DNA of 64,000 nucleotides, from contig CAZHLD010000007.1 of the NCBI GenBank assembly GCA_964533185.1, forward strand, positions 1-64,000, read 5' to 3'. The stretch is from CAZHLD01 sp964533185. GTDB lineage: Bacteria > Acidobacteriota > Terriglobia > Acidiferrales > UBA7541. The notes under the pieces are model-generated. The model ran no database searches. It worked only from the letters and a program-made list of their open reading frames with translations, and had not been told where the DNA came from. A program made the position numbers and the translations under genes. Below, piece by piece: positions 1 through 9,486 of the stretch. Each line of letters starts with the position of its first letter. Positions within the stretch are counted from its first letter, which is position 1.

Positions 1-16
1 CTAAAGCCTGTCCTAC
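1..16 (-). repeat. REP palindrome, right half only (cut by window edge)
   Basis: The first 16 bases are the second arm and tail (AGCCTGTCC then TAC) of the palindrome seen complete at 658-680 and 38651-38673. Read on the minus strand it begins with GTAG, the head tetranucleotide of REP elements. It lies 3 nt before the start codon of the transposase pseudogene and is in inverted orientation to the copy at 569-591, so the transposase is bracketed by a REP pair. Confidence 0.7.
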
Positions 17-19
17 ACA

Positions 20-564
20 ATGAGCTACTACGAGCGGCATCTGCCACACTGGCAGCCCGAAGGACGCCCGCTGTTTGTGACCTGCGATTGAGTGGCTCAC
101 TGCCCGCGTCAGTCTTACAAGCAGCCCCCACATCAAGCGCCGGCAAGAGGTTTGCATATGCCGATCGGTATCTGGATAAAGCGTCCACGGGACCGCTCTG
201 GCTGAAGGATGCACGCATTGCCCATGGTGTGGTCGAGCGCCTGCGATACTGTGAAATGGAGCTGAAGCTATACAATCTGTTTGCATTTGTGGTCATGGTC
301 AATCATGTTCACGTTCTCTTTGAACCGCGCGTGCCTCTGGCCAAAATCACCCGCCTGATCAAAGGGCACACGGCCCGCGAAGCAAACCGAATTCTGCGGC
401 GAACCGGTCAAGCATTCTGGCAGGATGAATCCTTTGATCACTGGGTGCGAAGCGAGAGCGAATGTCAGCGCATCATCAGCTATATCGAGAGAAATCCAGT
501 TGCGGCAGGGTTAGTCAAGCAACCAGAAGAATGGGCGTGGTCGAGTGCCAGCGTTCAAGGTTGA
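20..564 (+). pseudogene. REP-associated tyrosine transposase (RAYT, Y1_Tnp), frameshifted
   Basis: Single-strand HUH transposase related to IS200/IS605 TnpA that is expected to nick REP sequences. The ATG at 20 opens a typical RAYT N-terminus (YYERHLPHWQPEG, then LFVT), but the frame hits TGA at 88-90. The conserved continuation (RLSGSLPASVLQ) resumes one frame over. Restoring one base near 84-85 (tg-cga to tgg-cga) gives the family sequence VTWRLSGSLP. Downstream the HUH motif (NHVHVLF) and the tyrosine motif (SYIERNPVAAGLV) are intact. It is therefore either recently inactivated or a one-base sequencing error. REP copies flank it at 1-16 and 569-591. Confidence 0.85.
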
Positions 565-568
565 AAAA

Positions 569-591
569 GTAAGACAGGCTTTAGTCTGTCC
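569..591 (+). repeat. REP palindrome (degenerate), plus orientation
   Basis: GTAA head followed by GACAGGCTTTAGTCTGTCC. Apart from two substitutions (GTAA for GTAG, and T for C in the right arm) it is the reverse complement of the copy at 658-680. It begins 4 nt after the transposase stop codon and is inverted relative to the copy at 1-16, as in REP pairs that bracket their own RAYT gene. Confidence 0.75.
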
Positions 592-657
592 TCTTTACTT
601 TCGTCAGGCGGTTAGGAGAATCCTTCCGCTGAATCGATGATTGAGGGTGCAAGCAGA

Positions 658-680
658 GGACAGGCTAAAGCCTGTCCTAC
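658..680 (-). repeat. REP palindrome with GTAG head
   Basis: Perfect 9-bp stem GGACAGGCT / AGCCTGTCC with an AA loop, followed by TAC, so the minus strand starts GTAGGACAGGC. The CTA at 677-679 is also the TAG stop codon of the minus-strand transporter gene. Confidence 0.85.
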
Positions 681-2095
681 CAGAGGCGGAGAAGGCGCCA
701 CCAGAGGAGGCCGAGGCCGAGCCAGACCACAAAGTGGAAGAGTACAACGAAGAAGCCGACCCGCCACCAGGTTTCGAGGCGCACATAACCCGAGCCAAAA
801 AAGATGGGCGCAGGGCCGGTGCCGTAGTGGGTGAGCGAGGCATTGAGGTTGGAGAAAAACGCCAGAGCGAGCGCAGCAACCATGGGCGGAGCGCCGGCGC
901 CGACGGCCAGCAGCAAAAAGGCCGGGTAGAGCGCGGTGATGTGGGCAGTCATCGAGGCAAAGGCGTAGTGGATGTAGGTGTAGGCGGCGATGAGGGCGAC
1001 AAACGCCGCCAGCCACGGCCAGCCGCGGAGATGGACACCCAGGACGCCGGTGAAGCACTTGATGACGCCGTATTTTTCGAGGCCATCGGCCATCATGATG
1101 AGTGCGCCGAACCAGATGAAGGCGTCCCAGGCGCGTCGCTCTTCGAGCACGTCGTCCCAGCGGATCACACCGAACAAGACAATTAGGGATACGCCGGCAT
1201 AGGCCACAACCGCCGGGTGCAGGCGATGCCAGGGCTGCGCCATCCAGCCGGCAATCACGGCCAGCAGGATGAGGATGAGCAGCTTTTCGCGCGAGGAAAT
1301 GGGGCCCATTTTCTGGAGCTCAGCATGAGCCAGGTGCGGAGCGTCGGGCGTGAGGAGAAGCTCGGGCGGGTCAAGACGATGGATGAGCCAGGGCAGGACG
1401 GCGAGAGACACCGCCGCAGGTACACACGACGCGGCGGCCCAGCCAAGCCAGGTGATTTCGACTCCGGCGAACTGCTGGGCGAATTTGGCGGCGAGCGGGT
1501 TGGCGGCCATGCTGGTGAGGAAGATGGCCGCGGTGGTGCAGCCGACGTGATAGGCGCACTGCATCAGGTAAGAGCCGAGGCGCTGGGCAGTGGGGCCGGG
1601 GCGGGAGTCGTAGCCTTCGGCGAGGCTGCGAGCGATGGGGAAAATGATGCCGCCGGCGCGCGCGGTGTCTGACGGAATGACGGGAGAAACGACGAGGTCG
1701 GCGCCGGCCAGCGCGTAGCCGAGGCGGAGAGAGCTTGAGCCAAACCAGCGGACAAAGAGTAGAGCGATGCGATGGCCGAGGCCGGTGTGCGTGACGGCGC
1801 GGGCGAATAGAAACGCGGCGACGATGAGCCAAATGACCGGGCTGGCAAAGGCGGAGAGGGCGACTTCAGGAGTGACGGTGTAAGTGGCGGCGGAAATCGT
1901 GATGGCGATAATCGCGAGAGCGCCCATGGGCAGTGGTTGGGCGATGAGTCCAACGACGGTGGCGACGAAAATTGCCAGCAGGCGCCAGCCGCGCGGATCG
2001 ATCGGGTCCGGGCGCGGGATCAAAAGAATGACGGCCGCAGCGGCAAGGACGAAGAGCCAGCGGAGGAGAAGAGAGCGGCGGGAATGGTCGGGCAT
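677..2095 (-). CDS. DASS/SLC13-family carboxylate transporter (2-oxoglutarate/malate translocator type)
   Basis: Polytopic inner-membrane carrier of the divalent anion:Na+ symporter (DASS) family, 472 aa with about 11-13 hydrophobic helices. The duplicated DASS signatures are visible as SDTARAGGI near residue 140 and SLTHYGTGPAPIFFGSGYV near the C-terminus. The second is characteristic of the plastidic/bacterial oxoglutarate-malate (SodiT1/YbhI) branch, so a dicarboxylate substrate is likely, but specificity cannot be read from sequence. The ATG at 2095 (MPDHSRR) is preferred to the upstream TTG at 2131; neither has a clear ribosome-binding site. The stop codon is supplied by the REP at 658-680. 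It stands alone, without a metabolic partner gene. Confidence 0.85.
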   Translation of the reverse strand: MPDHSRRSLLLRWLFVLAAAAVILLIPRPDPIDPRGWRLLAIFVATVVGLIAQPLPMGALAIIAITISAATYTVTPEVALSAFASPVIWLIVAAFLFARAVTHTGLGHRIALLFVRWFGSSSLRLGYALAGADLVVSPVIPSDTARAGGIIFPIARSLAEGYDSRPGPTAQRLGSYLMQCAYHVGCTTAAIFLTSMAANPLAAKFAQQFAGVEITWLGWAAASCVPAAVSLAVLPWLIHRLDPPELLLTPDAPHLAHAELQKMGPISSREKLLILILLAVIAGWMAQPWHRLHPAVVAYAGVSLIVLFGVIRWDDVLEERRAWDAFIWFGALIMMADGLEKYGVIKCFTGVLGVHLRGWPWLAAFVALIAAYTYIHYAFASMTAHITALYPAFLLLAVGAGAPPMVAALALAFFSNLNASLTHYGTGPAPIFFGSGYVRLETWWRVGFFVVLFHFVVWLGLGLLWWRLLRLW

Positions 2096-2158
2096 CGGGA
2101 AACAGATACAGGAGAAGGAAGAAAAAGCCAAAGGAAAAAGAAGGGGATGGGGGAAAGG

Positions 2159-2238
2159 TGATAGGTGATAGGTGGCAGGGGACAGGGGGACGTGATTCGT
2201 TACTCGTGATTCGTTGTACGTTCTTCGTTCTCCGAAGG
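2159..2238. repeat. Short tandem low-complexity repeats between genes
   Basis: Tandem units of GTGATAG / GTGGCAGGGGACAG type (2159-2190) are followed by CGTGATTCGTTACTCGTGATTCGTT units (about 2191-2235). No coding potential is visible. The region separates the transporter start from copA's 3' end and joins directly to two GC palindromes. Confidence 0.5.
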
Positions 2239-2247
2239 AAGAAAGAT

Positions 2248-2272
2248 GGCGGGTACAGAGCCCGCCGCTACA
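2248..2272 (-). repeat. GC palindrome with GTAG head (family II)
   Basis: GGCGGG at 2248-2253 and CCCGCC at 2261-2266 form a stem; the tail GCTACA (2267-2272) gives TGTAGC at the head of the minus strand. An almost identical copy lies at 56113-56137. Confidence 0.7.
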
Positions 2273-2283
2273 AAAGAAACATT

Positions 2284-2301
2284 GCCGGCGGGACGCCGGC
2301 G

Positions 2302-2306
<5 letters not shown>
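2284..2306 (-). repeat. GC palindrome with GTAG head (family II) carrying the copA stop codon
   Basis: GCCGGC at 2284-2289 and 2295-2300, tail GCTACA at 2301-2306. CTA at 2302-2304 is the TAG stop of copA on the minus strand. Related copies lie at 22017-22039 and 56051-56072. Confidence 0.7.
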
Positions 2307-4752
<2,446 letters not shown>

Positions 4753-4761
4753 ACGGACAGC

Positions 4762-4767
4762 ATATTA
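4762..4767 (-). promoter_or_regulatory. -10 box of copA, leaderless geometry
   Basis: TAATAT on the minus strand, 9 nt upstream of the copA ATG; no Shine-Dalgarno fits in between. No good -35 was found at 17 nt spacing. Confidence 0.45.
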
Positions 4768-4847
4768 GATGATTCCGGGTTGCAAGCGGTACGTGGAACG
4801 AGGCAAGGGCGTGGCGGCAGAAAGCCGCCGGCATAGCCGAGGCAGCG

Positions 4848-5843
4848 TCAGTCGCCGAGGACGTAGGTGAAGATGAGCGGGGCGACGATGGTGGCGTCGG
4901 ACTCGATGATGAAGCTCGGCGTATCGCGGTCGAGTTTGCCCCAGGTGATCTTCTCGTTGGGCACGGCGCCGCTATAGGAGCCGTAGGAGGTGGTGCTGTC
5001 GGAGACCTGGCAGAAGTAGCCCCACAGACGGCACGGCTCTTTAAGGTCCTGGATTATCAACGGAACGACGCAGATGGAGAAATCGCCGGCGATGCCGCCG
5101 CCGATCTGGAAGAAACCCACTGAGGCGTCGCGCGTGTTTTCCCGGTACCAGTCCACCAGCGCGGCCATCTGCTCGACGCCGGATTTGACGACGTGGAAGC
5201 CGGAGACGTCTTTGCGGAGGACGTTGGCGACGAAGATGTTGCCGAGGGTGGAGTCTTCCCAGCCGGGCGTGAAGATGGGGAGATTCTTTTCGCAAGCAGC
5301 GGCCACCCAGGAGTCTTTGGGATCGATCTGGTAGAACTGCTGGATCGCGCCGCTGCGGAGGAGCTGGTACATGTACTCGTAGGGGAAGAAGCGCTTGCCT
5401 TCGCGGTCGGCCTGCTGCCAGAAGCGCAGCACCTGGCGCTCGATTCGGCGCATGGCCTCTTCTTCAGGAATGCAGGTGTCGGTGACGCGATTGAGGCCCT
5501 GTTCGCGCAGGGCTAGCTCCTCGTCAGCGGAGAGGTGGCGGTAGTGCGGCACGCGGCGATAGTGGTCGTGCGCGACCAGGTTGAAGATGTCCTCTTCGAG
5601 GTTGGCGCCGGTCGCGCAAATAGCGTGGACCTTGCCCCTGCGGATCATTTCGGCAAGCGACAGGCCGAGCTCGGCCGTGCTCATCGCGCCGGCCAGGGTC
5701 ATAAACATCTTGCCGCCGGTGGCGAGATGTCGGCAGTAACCCTCGGCAGCGTCCACGACGACCGCAGCGTTGAAGTGACGAAAGTGATGCTTGAGGAATT
5801 CCTTGACGGCCGTCTCCGTTCTCACCAAGGTTTCGGTCTTCAC
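4848..5843 (-). CDS. Deoxyhypusine synthase-like protein
   Basis: Member of the NAD-dependent deoxyhypusine synthase superfamily, 331 aa. The family transfers an aminobutyl group from spermidine via an enzyme-Lys imine. The segment ITWGKL near residue 300 matches the catalytic-lysine region of eukaryotic DHS; LAGAMSTAELG, TGANLEEDIF and QIGGGIAGDF match NAD- and polyamine-binding regions. Bacteria lack eIF5A; known bacterial homologues include homospermidine synthases, so polyamine metabolism is the better guess. The GTG at 5843 is chosen because GGGGGAG lies about 5 nt upstream and the extra upstream 28 residues look non-homologous. No polyamine genes are adjacent. Confidence 0.85.
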   Translation of the reverse strand: MKTETLVRTETAVKEFLKHHFRHFNAAVVVDAAEGYCRHLATGGKMFMTLAGAMSTAELGLSLAEMIRRGKVHAICATGANLEEDIFNLVAHDHYRRVPHYRHLSADEELALREQGLNRVTDTCIPEEEAMRRIERQVLRFWQQADREGKRFFPYEYMYQLLRSGAIQQFYQIDPKDSWVAAACEKNLPIFTPGWEDSTLGNIFVANVLRKDVSGFHVVKSGVEQMAALVDWYRENTRDASVGFFQIGGGIAGDFSICVVPLIIQDLKEPCRLWGYFCQVSDSTTSYGSYSGAVPNEKITWGKLDRDTPSFIIESDATIVAPLIFTYVLGD

Positions 5844-5989
5844 GGGTCTCCCCCCGCGGACAAGTTTAATCCGTTGCAGGAATTTTACAAGAGCGCAGGC
5901 AAGGAAAGAAGTGCCGGCGAGCCTCATTCGGCAAGCTCAGGGGAAGCGTCGGCGCTACCGGGGCGAGTTTCGAGCCGGGCGGCGGCTGG

Positions 5990-5995
5990 TATAAT
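5990..5995 (+). promoter_or_regulatory. -10 box TATAAT, leaderless geometry
   Basis: A consensus TATAAT ends 7 nt before the ATG at 6003, leaving no room for a ribosome-binding site. No convincing -35 element at 17 nt. Confidence 0.5.
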
Positions 5996-6002
5996 GCCGG
6001 GG

Positions 6003-6224
6003 ATGACGCTGGTGGAGATCACCTTCGAGCTGCAGGGGCCGCTGGGCAAGGAGCAGTTGCGGGCGCTGGGCGGGTTTGCGAACACCTATGGGTTGCGGCG
6101 GTTCCGCGTGGACAATGCCAAGCGGCGGCTAACGTTTGAGTACGACGCGTCGCGGCTGAAAGGGACCGAAGTGGAACAGGTGTTGCGGCAGGCGAGGATT
6201 GCAGTGGTGAGGGTGGTTAGTTAG
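6003..6224 (+). CDS. Small HMA-like fold protein, function unknown
   Basis: 73 aa starting MTLVEITFELQG. The alternation of strands and helices suggests the ferredoxin-like fold of heavy-metal-associated domains (beta-alpha-beta-beta-alpha-beta), but no CxxC metal motif is present and there is no cysteine at all. It is divergent from the DHS-like gene. The in-frame ATG at 5994 overlaps the TATAAT box, so 6003 is preferred. I do not recognise a characterised family. Confidence 0.6.
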   Translation: MTLVEITFELQGPLGKEQLRALGGFANTYGLRRFRVDNAKRRLTFEYDASRLKGTEVEQVLRQARIAVVRVVS

Positions 6225-6230
6225 GGGAGG

Positions 6231-6279
6231 AGCCTTCAGCTTTCAGCGATCAGCAGGCAGTTGTCAGTTTTCAGTTCAG
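6231..6279. repeat. TCAGC-type tandem short repeat
   Basis: Consecutive units of AGCTTTCAGC / GATCAGC / GCAGTTGTCAG type. The same kind of unit recurs at about 9275-9298, 10787-10832, 44388-44446 and 45794-45817, always between genes. Confidence 0.55.
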
Positions 6280-6447
6280 GAAGCAAGCCCTACCTTGAAC
6301 GACTTCCCAAGACATTGCAGAGAGGCGGACGGTGCGGGGCGGGGCTGCGGCCGGCGAAAGAAAGATTCACTGCAGAGGCGTAGAAACCTGCTCTCATAAG
6401 ACTCAGAATTGAGAACTGCAGACTGAAAACTGAGGACTAGAAAAAAA

Positions 6448-6700
6448 GGAGGGGGTGGTTGCTTGGGATCAGCCACCCCCAAGAGAGCGTTCCGTTTCCC
6501 GGTCTTTTTTTGACCGGGGCGTGGGGTCATCCATCCTAGCTTCCCTCTCAGAGGCAGGTGGGAACGGCCAGAGTGAAACGGCGAACAAGCCCCTTCCCCT
6601 CGTTCGCCGAAACCCGCGGACCGTCATACGGAACGCACTCCGCGGACGGTGGAGCAAGTTGCAGGCCAGAAACCGCCAAAAATGCGCGGTGTGTAAGCGA
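6448..6700 (+). other. Hairpin-rich leader region upstream of pilB, no gene
   Basis: The 815-nt stretch 6225-7039 has no convincing coding sequence. Four strong inverted repeats are visible: GGGGGTGG / CCACCCCC (about 6450-6480), CCGGTC / GACCGG around a T7 loop (about 6499-6518), GGCGAAC / GTTCGCC (about 6580-6609), and CGCGGA / TCCGCG enclosing CCGTcatACGG (about 6615-6645). A further 8-bp hairpin (GTCCAGTT / AACTGGAC) lies at 6906-6925. The region could be a structured leader or a small RNA; it did not match c-di-GMP-I, RNase P or SRP RNA consensus motifs that I checked by eye. Confidence 0.35.
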
Positions 6701-7039
6701 TTGGGAAAACGAGAGTTGAGCAAGTGGCGGAATGAAGAGGGAGTAATTGGAAGAGCATTAATGTTCATTTTGGAATGGGTGCGAGACCTGAGTGGGAATG
6801 GGAGCAAGCGAGGAAGTGGTTGAAGGGATTGAGAATTGGAAAGTGGTGTCGAGGATCATGGGGCGTGGATGCGGTGCAGAGGAAAGTTTCAGAGCGGTGC
6901 AGAGCGTCCAGTTCTGAAACTGGACTGGAACACTCTCCCAGACCCGTTCCGCACAATGTTGACGCAAGGAGACTTGCGGGCGCGACGGGCCTCGCCCTTT
7001 GGCCATCGTTCTGCAGCAAGCCGTGGGACGAGGCCGACC

Positions 7040-8920
7040 ATGAAGCGGAAAAAGCTGGGAGAGGTGTTGCAAGAAAGGGGGAAGATCTCGCCGACCGACC
7101 TGGCCCGGGTGGTCCAGGAGCAGCAGGGGAAGGTGATCCGGCTGGGCGAGCTGATGTTGAAGCGAGGGCTGGTGGACAAGGCCGACCTGGCGACGGCGTT
7201 GGAAGAGGTGACCCGGGTGCGGTATGTGGACCTGCGGGAGTTGAAGCCGGACCTGGAGATGTTGCGGCTGATCCCGAAGGCGTTGGCGCAGAGGTGTCTG
7301 GCGCTGCCTTTGAGGCGGGAGAACGGGCGACTGGTGGCGGCCATGGCCGAACCACAAAACCTGAACGTGATCAGCGAACTGAGGTTCACCTCAGGGATGG
7401 ATGTCGAGCCGCGGCTGGGGTTTGCCGAGGAGATCCAGGCAGCCATTGAGCAGTGGTACGGGAAGACTCAGGCGAGCGAGATGGAAAAGATCGTGACGGG
7501 AGCAGCGGCGGAGGAAGTGAGTGAGACGCCGGAGATGGAGTTTATCTCCAGCAGCTCACGACAGGCCAACCGGGAGGCGATGCTGGAGGTGCAGGCAGAG
7601 TTGGGGCATCGGCGGACGCCGGCGGTGCGGCTGGTGAGCGAGGTAATTTTCACGGCGTTTGAGAAGCAGGCCAGCGACATCCACATCGAGCCGCAAGCGG
7701 ACGACACGGTTGTGCGGATCCGGATCGACGGAATCCTGCGGGACCTGAAGCGTGCGCCGCGGGGGCTGCAGAACGCGCTGATCTCGCGGGTGAAGATTCT
7801 CTCGGATATGGATATCTCCGAGCGGCGGATGCCGCAGGACGGCCGTTTCTTGGTGAAGATGAAGGGGCAAAAGGTGGACCTGCGGGTCTCCACGCTGCCG
7901 ACGCAGTACGGAGAGAAGGTGGTGATGCGGCTGCTGGTGCCGGACACGCCGCTGAAAGGGTTTGCCGACCTGGGGCTGGACGAAGAAGTACGCGTGGGGC
8001 TGGAGCGGATCCTGGAGCTGACGCAGGGGATGCTGCTGGTGACGGGTCCGACGGGGTCGGGCAAGAGCACGACGCTCTATGCCGCGCTGAACCATGTGCG
8101 GCGGCCAACGGTAAACATCATCACCGTGGAAGACCCGATCGAATACGCGCTAGCGGGCGTGAACCAGGTGCAAGTGAACAGTAAGGCGGGGCTGACGTTT
8201 GCGAGCAGTTTGCGGTCCATCCTGCGGCAGGACCCCAACGTGATCATGGTGGGCGAGATCCGGGACAAGGAGACGGCGGAGATCGCTATGAAAGCGTCGC
8301 AGACGGGACACCTGGTGCTTTCGACGCTGCACACCAACGACAGCATCTCGGCGGTGACCCGGCTGGCGGACCTAGGGGTGCCGGGGTTCATGATTGCGGC
8401 GTCGCTCTCCGGGGTGATTGCCCAGCGGCTGGTGCGGCGGCTGTGCGCCTGCCACGAGGAGCACGGGATGACCACAGAGCTAGTGGCGCGGCTGCTGGCA
8501 GTCGGCGTGACCGACCCACCGGAAAAGGTCGGGGTGCCGGTAGGGTGCACGGCGTGCGACCACACCGGCTACCGCGGGCGAGTGGGGATTTACGAACTAC
8601 TGGTGTTTGACGAAGCGATGAAAATGACCGTGGCCTCCGGGGGGCAGATGGATGAGATCCGGTCGCTGGCGCGGGTGAGCGGGATGAAGCGGATGCAGGC
8701 TGACGCACTGGAGAAGATCGGGCAGTGTGTGACGTCGGTGGACGAGGTGCTGAGGGTGATTCCGTTCGAGCCGCTGAGCGCGGCCGACTGCGGGCGGTGC
8801 GGGCGAAGCCTGCTGACCGAGTTCCGTTACTGCCCGCACTGCGGGTCGGCGCGGGAGCGGAGCACTGGTCCCGGGCCGCGGACGGCCGCGCCGGTGAGGG
8901 AAGGAGTGCTACGAACATGA
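7040..8920 (+). CDS. pilB: Type IV pilus assembly/extension ATPase PilB (GspE family)
   Basis: Cytoplasmic hexameric ATPase that powers pilus polymerisation, 626 aa. It has an N-terminal MshEN-type domain (two c-di-GMP-binding-like repeats, residues 1-130), the catalytic domain with Walker A GPTGSGKSTT (about 335-344), Asp box and Walker B (NVIMVGEIRD), His box (LVLSTLHTND), and the tetracysteine zinc motif CACH ... CTAC (about 470-506). An extra C-terminal zinc ribbon, CGRC ... CPHC (about 584-602), is unusual. The ATG at 7040 (MKRKKLGEVL) follows a GAGG; upstream in-frame sequence back to 6836 runs through a hairpin and lacks homology. The stop overlaps the PilZ gene (ATGA). Confidence 0.93.
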   Translation: MKRKKLGEVLQERGKISPTDLARVVQEQQGKVIRLGELMLKRGLVDKADLATALEEVTRVRYVDLRELKPDLEMLRLIPKALAQRCLALPLRRENGRLVAAMAEPQNLNVISELRFTSGMDVEPRLGFAEEIQAAIEQWYGKTQASEMEKIVTGAAAEEVSETPEMEFISSSSRQANREAMLEVQAELGHRRTPAVRLVSEVIFTAFEKQASDIHIEPQADDTVVRIRIDGILRDLKRAPRGLQNALISRVKILSDMDISERRMPQDGRFLVKMKGQKVDLRVSTLPTQYGEKVVMRLLVPDTPLKGFADLGLDEEVRVGLERILELTQGMLLVTGPTGSGKSTTLYAALNHVRRPTVNIITVEDPIEYALAGVNQVQVNSKAGLTFASSLRSILRQDPNVIMVGEIRDKETAEIAMKASQTGHLVLSTLHTNDSISAVTRLADLGVPGFMIAASLSGVIAQRLVRRLCACHEEHGMTTELVARLLAVGVTDPPEKVGVPVGCTACDHTGYRGRVGIYELLVFDEAMKMTVASGGQMDEIRSLARVSGMKRMQADALEKIGQCVTSVDEVLRVIPFEPLSAADCGRCGRSLLTEFRYCPHCGSARERSTGPGPRTAAPVREGVLRT

Positions 8921-9270
8921 AATCCCGGAAGAACGGCAACTTCACGACACCCTCGCGGGAATGGCAGCGCTTCCCGCACCTGCGGGAGCTGAGCATCTCC
9001 TACGAAGGCCACACCGAAGCCATTTCCGTGCGCACGCCGGACATCAGTCTGAAGGGAATGTTCATCAACACGCCGAATCGTTTTCCGGAAGGAGCAGTGC
9101 TGAAGTTGCAATTCGTGCTAACCCAGTCGGGCGTCGAGGTGAAGACCCGGTGCGAAGTGCGCTACTGCCTGCCGGGCGTCGGGATCGGAGTGGAGTTCGT
9201 CGAGATCAGTCCGGAGGCTCGCCAGGCCATCGAGCAGGAAATGGGGATGGTGCAGCGGAAGGCGAGATAG
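8917..9270 (+). CDS. PilZ-domain c-di-GMP-binding protein
   Basis: 117 aa, essentially a lone PilZ domain. The DISLKGMFI segment corresponds to the D/NxSxxG half of the c-di-GMP site, and GIGVEFVEI is the typical last strand. The ATG at 8917 overlaps the pilB stop by 4 nt, so the two are translationally coupled, suggesting that this protein adjusts PilB activity in response to c-di-GMP. The RxxxR half of the site is weak (REWQRFPHLRE), so ligand binding is uncertain. Confidence 0.85.
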   Translation: MKSRKNGNFTTPSREWQRFPHLRELSISYEGHTEAISVRTPDISLKGMFINTPNRFPEGAVLKLQFVLTQSGVEVKTRCEVRYCLPGVGIGVEFVEISPEARQAIEQEMGMVQRKAR

Positions 9271-9486
9271 CCAGAGAGCTTTCGGCTTTCAGCGGTCCGG
9301 GGCCAACAAGTAGCGAGATGTTTTCCGTTGTCGGTTGTCCTTAAGAATTCCAGAATCAACGCAGGATGTGGCTAGGAGCCGACGTGGCGGGATTGTTGCA
9401 GTCCCGGCAACCGCGGCACGCGTAGGCGTCCACCACGGACCGGCAGAGCCTAGACTGGTGAGACACACCGAGTCGAGGGAAACGCC

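Noticed and set aside
6836..7039. Upstream 68-codon extension of pilB
   Set aside because: It includes a perfect 8-bp hairpin at 6906-6925 and non-homologous residues; the family start is MKRKKLGEVL at 7040 with a GAGG upstream.
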